Origin: Smallanthus sonchifolius
Lineage: Eukaryota > Streptophyta > Magnoliopsida > Asterales > Asteraceae
NCBI GenBank assembly: GCA_023525975.1
Contig: CM042034.1
Coordinates: 9,183,501 to 9,247,500, forward strand
Length of the DNA stretch: 64,000 bases
Direction: 5' to 3'
The notes below the pieces were generated by a model that was given only the letters and a program-made list of their open reading frames with translations, searched no databases and had not been told where the DNA came from. Of this stretch, positions 1 through 10,343 are shown one piece after another (within the stretch, counting starts at the first letter, position 1; each line of letters begins with the position of its first letter). The position numbers and the translations under genes are program-made.

Positions 1-5
1 TTCAG

Positions 6-2782
6 TGAAAAGGGAGATCAAAATAATGAGGCTTCTTTCGCATCCTCATATTGTTAGGCTTTTTGAAGTTATAGAGACTCAATCAACCATATATTTAGTT
101 ATGGAATATATGAACTCAGGTGAACTGTTTGATTATATAACTGAAAATCGTAGACTTGAGGAGAATTTGGCTCGCCATTTCTTTCAACAGGTGAGTTTCC
201 TGAAAATTAGATTGACTAAAAGAACAATTCTTATATGATGATTTCATAAGTGTTGCTCCATGTAGATTATTTCAGGTGTTGAGAGTTGCCACCTTCACAT
301 GGTGGTTCACCGAGATCTTAAACCAGAAAATCTACTTCTTGACTCGAAAGGGAATGTTAAAATTGCTGATTTTGGTTTTGCTAATGTTATGCGGGATGGT
401 CATCTTCTGAAAACAAGTTGTGGCAGCCCTAATTATGCTTCTCCAGAGGTAAACCTATGTGCACGTGTTTGTACAATTCGGATGCCATGTCAGCCAACTC
501 ACACTTGGTTTTTAATGTAGGTCATCTCAGGAAATCTTTATGCTGGTCCTGAAGTTGATGTTTGGAGTTGTGGAGTTATTTTATATGCTCTTCTCTCTGG
601 TGGTCTTCCTTTTGATGATGAGATAATGACAGTCTTATTTGCAAAGATTAAGGTTTGTCTGGTATTTGTGTTTTTTATTTAGAAATAAAGCTAATACTGG
701 CATGATATTTATTGCTTGGTATCAGGGTGGAATATTCACATGCCCGAATTACTTTTCTCTTGGAGCACGTGACTTAATCACACGGATGCTTATTACTGAT
801 CCGGTTAACCGTATATCTATTCCTGAAATATACAAGCACCCATGGTTTAAAATAAATCTTCCAAGATACATTGGAGACCACTCAATTAATACTTCATGGA
901 GTGCAAGAAAGGTACTAAAATGATCCAAGTCACAATTTCTACATTTGGTTTGTCTTTCATCTCAAATGGGTCAGATAATAAGTTAGCTAAAAGAGGGACG
1001 GGTCAAATGGGTTGGAAGTCACTCAAACTGTAGCTATAATTTGCAAACAACCTCCTAAATCATTTTATTCAAAGGTTTAGACTAATATCTGTTCTGTAAT
1101 CATGATTCATAAGCATAAATTGTTGGTAAGAAGTTAAGAAAAAAATCCACAAATATGACTTGTTTATCTGCATTACAAGGTTGATGTTCAAGTTCTAGAA
1201 GAAATGGATATCCTGGGATTTAATGTTCAAGAGGTGATCGCGTCTTTGAATAACATGTGGCAAAATCAGGTGCTAAAACTTTCTCAAATGTTGATTGCAG
1301 TAAATATCATCTGAAATGTAAAATTGAGACCCTCTTTGATCTTCCTTTCAGGCAACGATCACATATTCTATACTATTGCATAGGCGCTTGAATAACCATA
1401 GTTGCCATGAAGATGATCTTCTAGGATCTTTGGTAATTTGGACTCATTTCTTTTGCAATTTTGAATTACAATCTTTAAGGTTTTTCATGTCTAGATAAAT
1501 AGATTCTGCTTCTAATTACTTGATTATTTAGTGGTCAAATAATTAGTTCTGTATAATCAGTTTCATACCAACTGCAAAGTAACTTCTTACCAAAGGGAAA
1601 ATCAAATTATGTATTAGTTTCTTAAATGATCATAATTTGTTAAATATTCAAACAACTGAATATCTTCACTTTTATTCTTTTAGCCACAGGAAGGCACGAA
1701 TCGTAGAGATATTTATGTAAGACCAGTTTTTCCTATTCAAGGCAAGTGGGCACTTGGATTTAAGGTGATTCTCGGTTTTTGCATTCTTATACTTTCAGTT
1801 AGAGGTGGCATAATGGTCAAGTCAGATGTGTTAAAACAGGTTTGGGTCAAACTGGATAAGTTTGATGAAAATAATCGATTAATTACCCTCAATTGATTAA
1901 GAAAGATGAACAATTACAATATAGTGGTAGGTAAACGGGCAACAAGCTGCGCCGTAACCCCCTTTTGGATAGCAAACCCGATCCTACTAAGTTTTGTACA
2001 GGTAGAAACGGGTCTGGTTGGATTGAGTTGTGTTGACCCGAATCACTTTTGGTGTCAAATATGATTACAAAAACTATTTCGTTTTGTTGATAATCTGACA
2101 TCTTGAATACAATATTTATGAGGTTTTATACATTAAAAATACACTTTGGTTGACTTTTTACTCATTTGACCCATCTCCTGTTTTAGTTATTTTTCTGATT
2201 TAACCCGTTAAAGATAAAACATAACCCAAGCCCATTCCTTCAAGCCGTGTTTATATGATTTAACCGTTTGAGACAGCCCTTAAGAGATCAAACTTTTGAT
2301 TATACATTGTTACATCAATGCAGTCTTGTTCATCACCACATGAAACTATGAGATGTGTTTTAACCGTCTTTAAGAGACTAAATGTACAATGGAAGAAGAT
2401 CGGGCCCTATAACGTGAAGTGTCTGTGGAAGCCAGCAGTTGAAAGGAATTCTTTGCCAACGAGTATGAATCGAATAACTCTAAGCGAAGACACCAATTGT
2501 GTGAATGCACCACTCAAGAGCTCAAACAATGACACATTTAGTTTGTGTGATGCTGTCAAGTTTGAAATTCAGGTAAGGGATACCAATTCTATACTGAATT
2601 TACAATCTAAGGGTGGTAGAATCTGATGTGTACATTAGTAAAATCTGACGTGTATATTTTGTTTGTAGCAGCTTTACAAGGGCAGTGCAGAGTTTTATCT
2701 TTTGGACTGGCAAAGAGTGTATGGGGCTCCGTTTCTTTTCATTGAAGTTTGTGCTGCATTTCATGCATGTGTGATTGCATAA
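6..2782 (+). CDS. SnRK1 alpha catalytic subunit (KIN10/SNF1/AMPK-type Ser/Thr kinase), 5' truncated by window edge
   Basis: Energy-sensing kinase that phosphorylates metabolic enzymes and transcription factors when sugar is low, as catalytic subunit of a heterotrimer. The window opens on an intron acceptor (TTCAG); nine exons follow: 6-190, 266-448, 521-652, 726-911, 1180-1269, 1352-1432, 1684-1764, 2324-2572 and 2672-2782 (TAA). All junctions are GT-AG and hold frame, giving 431 visible residues; roughly the first 65 (glycine loop, catalytic Lys) lie outside. Visible are HRDLKPENLL, DFG, the activation segment LKTSCGSPNY with its phosphorylatable Thr, an SPE variant of APE, and a kinase end at HPWF. 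A UBA-like segment (VLEEMDILGF) and a C-terminal KA1 domain (WKKIG, VKFEIQLYK) follow. Compared with the family from memory, the linker between UBA and KA1 is clearly shorter (about 30 residues missing), and many positions differ. It is probably a diverged paralog. Converges on the kinase-PP2C gene. Confidence 0.93.
1801..2290. repeat. Copy of the GGGTCAAA/TTTGACCC intronic repeat
   Basis: Lies in the intron between SnRK1 exons 7 and 8. It starts with AGAGGTGGCA, holds TTTGACCCA and ATTTAACCCGTTA, and explains why this intron is about 560 bases. The start matches the ends of many other copies in the window. Probably a short non-autonomous transposon; the exact right end is not clear. Confidence 0.6.
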
Positions 2783-3865
2783 TTCTATTGTATTTATTTT
2801 TTTAAACATATCATCTCAGATTATTTAAACAAAGCATTATTTTGTTGAAAGTCTGGCAGTGCAAAATAGTAATAATATAGTTGTGTTGCATTTTTTATAA
2901 ATATGGTGCCTATGGTATTGATAAGAACTAAAAACTGCAGACTGACATTAGAACGATAGTCTATCTGGATTCGAGAGGGGCTAGTCTCCAGGTTACAACG
3001 AAAGAGAGAACTTAATAAAATACTTGACTGAAAAACCAAAGTAAATACTACTACTTCTAAAGATTAGGAAACTGCTACCCACTCCTCTTACCTCTATTTC
3101 AACCACTACTCATAAACTGCTCCTAAATGACTGGGCCAGCTGAATAACCGAACAACTAGGCAGATGGGTTGACCCGACCTGTATAGCATGGTGCAATCGT
3201 ATCATGTCTATTATTACAAATTTTAAAAATCCCTACAAAAAATAAATTATAAAGTTAGATATTTTGTTTATGTGAAAATTCTAAAATCTAATTGTAGCAT
3301 TAATTTTGAAGTTATGAAATATTGTCAAATTTAGTATTTTATATTGACATTTTTAATAGCTTAGAAATGATGCATTGAGGATTTGATACTTGATAGTTGA
3401 CACTAGTTTACTTTGATATCTGGTAAAGATTCAAACCTACATGTGTATAATTCGTCATAAGTGGTGAAATTCACCTCCAATGAGTTTTTGATATAAATAG
3501 TGTTTCAAACACTAATAATAGGTTAAAATAAACTATAATAAATTGTGGCTAAATACACTCAAAATGTGGTTTTCAGAAATTGTTGACCAAATTAGTCAAA
3601 AGTGGTTTTAACATGTCCAAAATACTTTCACATGTTTGAAAACTAATTTGGTGATTTTCATAAAAGAATACCACCATTCCTTACATGAATAAAACCACAT
3701 GTCCAGTCCCAGACATAATTTTTACAAGTAGAAAACGTTTACATGTATAATCTTAGAGAATAAAACAATTCATAAGAATTTCCGTGCTTATAACTGTAGA
3801 AATCATAAAAAAATGTCTACACTTAAAAGGACAAAGATCCTTTGTTACACCGAATTACCGCGGTG
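2783..3865. other. Intergenic space between two convergent genes
   Basis: Holds the 3' flanks of the SnRK1 gene and of the kinase-PP2C gene, the LTR-like relic described separately, a short GACCCG-type repeat piece near 3125-3180, and AT-rich sequence with no credible reading frame. Both genes should end transcription here. Confidence 0.6.
2917..3180 (-). mobile_element. Decayed LTR-like relic related to the young retrotransposon at 61.6-62.8 kb
   Basis: The segment around 2970-2993 shares TTCGAGAGGGGCTAGTCT with both LTRs of the element at 61565-62769. The flanks show a similar but diverged order of blocks (an AT-rich start and a CCATTACTACCC-like tract). The shared core may be a conserved LTR promoter or polyadenylation segment. 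Boundaries are approximate and no second LTR is visible nearby. Confidence 0.4.
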
Positions 3866-6800
3866 CTAGTAAATTCTCTCTGCAGTTGAAACAGGGCGAA
3901 GAAACACAATTATTACTGTTATATTATCATTACTGCCACGCTGAGCAGCCTCTGTTGCCAATCTCTTGGAGCACATTCCTGGCTCTTTCACCGTGTTCTT
4001 TATTATGTTAACAACTTCAAGATCGCTTACAACATCCCATAGTCCGTCGCTAGCCATTACCTAAGATATCAAAACCCACAGGTTGGGTAATAGGTCAAAG
4101 CAAATAATTTTTTGTAGAGGTGAATCGAGTTAGGTTGACCAGAAAGCACCTTTTTTCCAAAAATTTGAACTTTCTATACGACTAAAAACTATATTATTAT
4201 AATATTAATCTTATTTGTTTTCTTAACGACAATTTAAGAAGTTGCATGCACTAACTATACACTTTTGGCGACCTTCAACCCATTTGATTCGTCTCCCTTT
4301 TAACTATTTTTTTATATTTAGCCTACTAGAGAAAATAAATACCCCAAATCGACCCGTTTAAAAGCAAATATGTAAAAAGTGCAACCTTTAACATTTTTCA
4401 TTTTTTGTTTTGGGTAAAACATTCAAACCATAATATGTTGCAGGTAACTAAATGCAAAGAAACTGAAACCATCATACCAGATACTCATCATCACCCGAAA
4501 GCACAGTCTCAGTAACTTCTGGTTCTGCAGTTACCCAAGGCTTCAGATCATCATCACCAATAGAACGTGTAACCTATATAATTAAAAAAAATATATCATT
4601 TCATTAATAATCTAATTTTTCCCTTTTCCATAAAAGATACACTTTTTATGCAATTTTCAACACATCCAAACCCATTTGACCAGTTCCCTTTTATGTTTTT
4701 TTATTTTATTTTATAAGTTTGACCCGTTAGAATAAAACACAAGCCAAATCGAACCATTAGTAAATAGATAAAAGAAATGCCACCTGTAGGGCAGCAGGAC
4801 CAACCCTCCAAGTATCGAGCTGCCATTTGACTTCACCTCCAAGACTGGTAACGCGTTGTCTCTCTTCAAGACAACTTGCAACATGGTCCTACAAAAGAAG
4901 AAAAAAAAACTTATAAACGCGTATACAAGTCAAGAAACATGTTGACTACCTTTTGGCACCTCTTATGACAAATGTGGACTAAGTAACAACCTTACTCAGA
5001 GGATAAGGGCAACCTGCTTGGCATAATATCGCCCTGCAGTCGCCAGCATTAGCGACATAAAGCCTGTTCTGAACTATAAGGGCAGTAATTGCTGTACAAC
5101 CAGGATGGTAATCTTTCTGGATAATCGCCTTATATTTATGCTGATTATTCAATTCCTTTCTGAACGCGATATCTGTGTTGATGAATGCTTCTTTGAGTAC
5201 ATCTGTGGGACTGTATTATTATTATAGATTAAAGGTAAATTTTCTTCTCAAACCAAGTAAATAAGTAAAACTAGAAACAAATCATATTTTAGTAGGGGTC
5301 GGGTCAAAACAGGTAGGGTATGGTCATTGGTCGGGTTGACCTGCAAATTTTTCTGTCCATTTCAAAGAAACTTGTAGATAACTAATGCAATAATTATGAC
5401 TAGAAAAAAATAATATTACTAACATAATCCCAAGTCTTTTACTAAAAAGGTTAGGAGGTTTTATAATAAAAATAGACTTTGGGCGGCTTTCAACCTGTTT
5501 GAGTTGTATGGATGATGGATCTTTGACCTTATAGGCTTTTAGCTATCTTTTTTTATTTGACCCAAATTAGAAAAAGCACAATCCAAATTGAACCATTAGT
5601 AAGCAAACGGGTCGACATTGCCATTTGTAAGCAAAACCATGAAAACCTTTTGGTGCAGTCCAGAGTTTGCAATAGTCTTGGTATAGCTCGAACAGAAAAT
5701 TCCGCAGCTGCAGCACCTGCAAGCACCCAATGTTAAGAATAAGAAGACTTGGTATACATCAAAATATCTACCACATACATATTTATACACACACACACCC
5801 CATATGTATAAAACAGTTTCTTCTTTAGTAGCTAGACAACATTACTAATATTTCCCTATTTGGGCTCCATTCGTATGACATCATCATATGGACACAAAAT
5901 GGGCCACTTTATAGCGCAGGTTGGGTTAGGTTACACACAAATTTTTGTCCATTGTTTACGACTAATATGAATTTTTTAATAAATTTTTTGCAGGTCGCAT
6001 GCATTAAAAATACACTTTAGATGACTTTCAACCCGTTTGACATGATACATTTTGAGGCTTTGAGCTAAACTTTTCATTAGACCCATTTGAGATAAAAGAT
6101 AACACAAATTTACCCATCCATAAGTAAAAGGGTCAAATGGTCACCTCTAATCTATATGAACATCTTTTAATAAAAAGAACAATCATGCCATTCAAAAAAT
6201 AATAATAAAAATAAAAAGAACAATCATAGTTTGAACCCATAGTGTCTCAGTACCTCTATGACCATCAAAGATTCCAAATATATGAATATCATCTTCATTC
6301 CACAAACGAGGCATAAGAAAATGTGTATCCTCCATAGTCTCCCTTCTTCCACATGTAGCAAAAGAACCCCAAGATAAAACCGGAACGTATAGTGAAGAAT
6401 TTTCTGAATAACTACTCCAACTTTTCATATCAAAACCACTTTCATAAACACTCTTCGAAATATTTTCACCCTGAGAAAACCAGTTGATGTTCTCTTTAAA
6501 GGGTTGAACCATTTTAGTGCTGTCATCACTTGATGATTCAGTGAGAGCATTCTCTTCCACTGTGGAGCTCTTATTATTTCCAATTATTAGATCAAGTTCT
6601 GTGATTATATCATCAAATGATGGTCGATTGTTGGTGTCAGCATCCCAGCATCTTTGTATCAGAGACAGTAATCTTGGCGGAGCACCTGATTCAGTTCCTG
6701 CAAGGGCAGGTCTGAGTCCTTCAGATACAACAGCTGCTGTCAGTTGCTGTTCAGTATAGTTCATTTCCAGCACGGTGTGAGCCTGCCAGTAGGGGATCTT

Positions 6801-9800
6801 GTTATTTAAAGAGGCATAGAAAAACGCAACAGTTTGCTAAAAAAAGATATTTAAGGATTGAACTTGTGATACTGAATATATTTATTATTCATTTAATCTG
6901 CATATAATGTTACTTTTTGCACTCTTCATTTGGAGAACCACAAAGTTTATACTCTTTTGTCAAATTCAAAACATCGCTAGAACTGGCACATAACATTACA
7001 CAAAATTACATATATAAAAAATACTAACCTGTGCTTCAGTGCGAAGATCGGTATATGGGACAACACCTGTGAGAAGTTCACTGTAACGGGTTAAGATTGA
7101 AGTTGTGTTTCTATTTATACGTGAAGGAAATATTATGTAAGTTGGTATCCCAATTTTCAAGAAAGCCTCAATAAAACCCAAAAATTAATACGGTTAAAAG
7201 AGAAACGTATAATACAAATACAAGAGCTAAGAAAGAGAAAAATATTAACAATTATGGTATATGTCAACTCTATTTTGATCATACCCTAAATAGCTTGGAT
7301 AGATTAATTGGTGGTATGTTGTGTGTGTATGCGTACATGTACATTACTTTATAACGCCTTTATCTAAAATTGTTATCTCACATTTAGTGGATTTAGAAGT
7401 TAGAGGCTGTTTGGTAGCCTCTTAATGATTCCATTAAGAGGCTACCTCTGAATCGTTCAGAGCTAAGGGGTGTTTGTTTCGCTGACAGCCCACCTCTTAA
7501 TGGTTCATTTTACCTCTTAATGGTTCAGCTGAAAAACCATGCTGAACCATTCAAACCTATTAATGATTCAACACTTAATGGTTCAACATTTAAAAAACAG
7601 CGACTCTACTAAAAAAAGTTCTCGCGTATATAAATAAATGTAAATAACACATGATAAAGTGGATTTCTGGTATCTAAGACTTTCCGTTTGAAGTAGAACA
7701 TTATCGAGGACAAATCTTTTGGTATAATTATTTTGATAAATATATGTTCCAACTAAAACAATGGGTGATAACTGTATGAGTAGTGCAATATGCTAGTGAC
7801 TACTTTAACACTGATCTATCAAAGAGTTAAGCTCATCCTTAACTCAGTTCTAGAATTGGTAATATTTTATTTACAAGGCACATCCCAATATGGAGGTGGT
7901 TGAGGCAGAATACTAAGTAATATGTAGACATACAGATCTTCACAATACTAAGTGCATTTGAGGCAGAATATGGTATAGCATTTATAACCATTCATAATTT
8001 TATAAGTTTCATCCTCTAATTATGGTTTACCAGGGTTCCTTTTCTGCAACTTTTGCAATGCTAAAAACTACCTATTTTCCCATAGCCATCCTTGCATGTT
8101 ATTGATGATAATTGCATTTGACCCACAAGAATCTATTCACTCATCATTAAGGCATTAAATTGAACACAACTGATTAGTAGTCAAAACGTCTAACCCTCTA
8201 ATAAACTATATATAAATTCAATCAAAAAATAAAAGTTTTCAAGAAAACTATGGGAGTTTAGAAAAGCTATAAATACCATAAAAGATTTTATCTAACAACT
8301 AATTTCCATTATATAGTTACAGTGAACTGTAAATATCATGTTATAAAAGGTTATTCAGATTGCCATAGGATTCTTACTTGATTGATATTCCAAAACTGTA
8401 TACGTCTGATTTTTCAGTATGAATCTCTTTCCTCAATACTTCAGGTGCCATGTATATAAGAGTACCGACCATATTCTTCTTATGAAAACCACCTGTTGGC
8501 TTGCCAGATGATCTCCAGTTCTCCATTGTGACCTTTTTAAGATCTTGTTTGTATTCAGACAAACCAAAGTCTGCAAGATGTGGCCTCATGCTTTTTTCAA
8601 GCTGCATCAAAATGACGAGTTTTTATTTATAAAATAAAATCAAAAGCTTCTGGATAAAATCTTGAGAACTAATCAAACTGTCACTAGATAATAAACATAT
8701 CAACAGTTTGAGATCATACAACTGCAATAACTTACAAGAACATTCGCTGGCTTCACATCTCTATGCACAATTCCAATATTATGAAGATATTGCAAAGCAT
8801 TTGCTGCAAAAGAGAGAGCACAAAAGGGTGTAACTTAATTTCCCTACTCCTCAAATGATCATCCAAATGATATAATCAGGTTATAAGGGCAGTCTTATCA
8901 GTACACGAGCCCCATTTTATTTGGACACTAGATGCAGTACGGGTCGTATTGCCTTTTTCCTCCTACAATACAGCCGTATGTTAGAAAGCTATACGTGCCG
9001 TATAGCTTTTCTGACTGACACATAAGCGACTGATGTGAAGCGTACACCCAACTGACAGATGTTATACGGCATGTATTACCTTTTTTCGCCTACAATACAG
9101 GCAGTATGATGACGTCACATGGTGTATCTATAACAAGACCCCATAAGAATCAGATCCACATTGCCCAAACACTAGAAAGTGATTATCTGTGACTTAAAAT
9201 TACAATTATCAAATAATCTAGTAGAAAACGCCCATCCAAACACCCCCATAACGATCTACTCCCAAAAACAAAATTATAAATTACACCCTAAACTAAGAAA
9301 TCTGTTGATAAAGTAATGCAAGTGTTAACTTTACCTAGCTGTCTGGTGATCATAAGTGCTTGGTCAATACTTGGACTCCATTCTTCAACATGTAACTTCT
9401 GAGAAAGATTTCCAAACTCATAGAACTAGAAGAAGAACATGTAATTTGGTGGCCTTGCGTGTGCGGCCACCAACGTGGCAATCCCTTCATGATTTAACTT
9501 GCTTCAAGTTCCAAATCATACAAACAAATTAAACATACAGTTCAAATAATCAAACAGTTGGTGTGCAATATAAATTTTCCTGAAACTTCTTATTTAAGAA
9601 CTTCAGTTACAAAACACCATAACAATATAAACATGGTATCAAATTATGCTCAAATTCCGGTTGCATAAACCAATATGTTTCGACATCATTGAAAATCTGA
9701 AAGAAAAAAACGGAAATTTCACACAACAGTAACCAAGTTTTCCACTAAAGTCACTCAAAGTTCATTATTGTTCCTCTGAAGTTCCAATTATATAGTTTTT

Positions 9801-10343
9801 TTTTATAAACGTTAAAAGTTTTTAAAATTAAGTTAGGCATATGTAACATATATGAATCTTGATTACTGTTTAGTGATTTTTTTTTAAATCAACTTGAAAT
9901 AGGAGATAGCGGAAATAAAATTCACTAAATAATACCTAAGTTTCGTAATTGATTAATTTAATTTTAGAAATAATTAACATTTATAAAAAAAATATACAAA
10001 ACCCATTTCACACCAGTTTATAGATATGAAAGAATTTACCATAGCAACTGCAATTCTTTATGAAACTTATTGATGTCATCAGAGGTGGACAAAACTGGCT
10101 TTTTGACAGCAACCTTTTTCCCATCGAGAGTTGCATCATAAACAACACTTTCAGCTCCTGCAAATGTGAAATTGGGGGATTGTTCATACTGTAATTTGAG
10201 TTAAAAATGAATGAAATTGTAGATACCTCTCGAGCGATTGGAAGGAAGAGGGTGTGGGAAGAGGGAAAGAGATGCAGAGGGATTGAATCGCTGTGGCAGC
10301 AGCCTCTGATGCAAGTATTAGGGTGTGTGATTTCTAACCCCAT
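3866..10343 (-). CDS. Protein kinase-PP2C fusion protein (At2g40860-type), reading frame disrupted near the 5' end
   Basis: Plant protein joining a Ser/Thr kinase domain to a PP2C phosphatase; its substrate is not known to me. Twelve exons in reading order: 10343-10227, 10157-10040, 9501-9335, 8803-8736, 8601-8378, 7080-7029, 6782-6254, 5716-5647, 5210-4991, 4888-4784, 4573-4478 and 4060-3866. Kinase motifs: VAVKKP, HRDVKPANVL, ADFGL, MAPEVL. PP2C motifs: RRETMEDTHF, FDGHRG, TRSIGDDD, MASDGLWDV and the SNDNITV metal-binding end. All junctions from exon 2 onward hold frame. Two lesions stand out. The canonical donor after exon 1 leaves exon 1 two bases too long for exon 2. Exon 3 has an in-frame TAG at 9428-9426, just after MFFF. 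Without the two bases the model would encode about 652 residues, close to the roughly 658 I recall for Arabidopsis. Either a recent pseudogene, an allele, or sequence error. Confidence 0.88.
4110..4375. repeat. Copy of the GGGTCAAA/TTTGACCC intronic repeat
   Basis: Sits in the last intron of the kinase-PP2C gene. Begins AGAGGTGAATCG, contains GGTTGACC, the CACTTTTGGCGACCTTCAAC block and AATCGACCCGTTT. The middle matches the copies at 4625, 6000 and 53100. Confidence 0.55.
4625..4785. repeat. Partial repeat copy whose end forms the 5' splice site of kinase-PP2C exon 10
   Basis: Contains TTTGACCCGTTAGA and ends ATGCCACCTGTAG. Read on the gene strand, the exon ends CTACAG and the intron starts GTGGCATTTC, so the repeat's terminal AGGTGGCA coincides with the exon-intron boundary. 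The insertion must have landed at, or been selected to become, the splice donor. Confidence 0.55.
5285..5630. repeat. Copy of the GGGTCAAA/TTTGACCC intronic repeat
   Basis: In the intron between kinase-PP2C exons 8 and 9, with GGTCGGGTCAAAAC at the left and CAAACGGGTCGACATTGCCA at the right. The right end lies within about 20 bases of the exon 8 donor. Confidence 0.55.
5900..6150. repeat. Copy of the GGGTCAAA/TTTGACCC intronic repeat
   Basis: In the intron between kinase-PP2C exons 7 and 8. It shows GGTTGGGTTAGG at the left and GGGTCAAATGGTCACCTCTA at the right, so the terminal GGTGACC/TAGAGGTG motif is preserved at the right side. Confidence 0.55.
7403..7605. mobile_element. MITE-like sequence with a perfect hairpin and repeated CTCTTAATGGTTCA
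   Basis: Within the kinase-PP2C intron between exons 5 and 6. Positions 7415-7427 (TAGCCTCTTAATG) and 7432-7444 (CATTAAGAGGCTA) form a perfect 13-base stem with a 4-base loop. Four further variants of CTTAATGGTTCA follow up to 7600. The GGCTGTTTGG opening is typical of plant hAT-type MITEs; no target duplication was established. Confidence 0.45.
8925..9140. repeat. Dispersed repeat with ATACGG/CCGTAT motifs
   Basis: In the kinase-PP2C intron between exons 3 and 4. It shares the order CTGATGTGA - GTACACC - CTGA - ATACGG - TTTCGCCT with 43799-43865, and is rich in paired ATACGGC/GCCGTAT motifs (such as TATACGTGCCGTATAG) that could form small hairpins. Class unknown. Confidence 0.45.

Noticed and set aside
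3866..10343. Two separate genes, a kinase and a phosphatase
   Set aside because: Exon 6782-6254 joins the kinase end (RPSFDDIITEL) to the PP2C start (RRETMEDTHF) without a break, and a plant kinase-PP2C fusion of this order is known.
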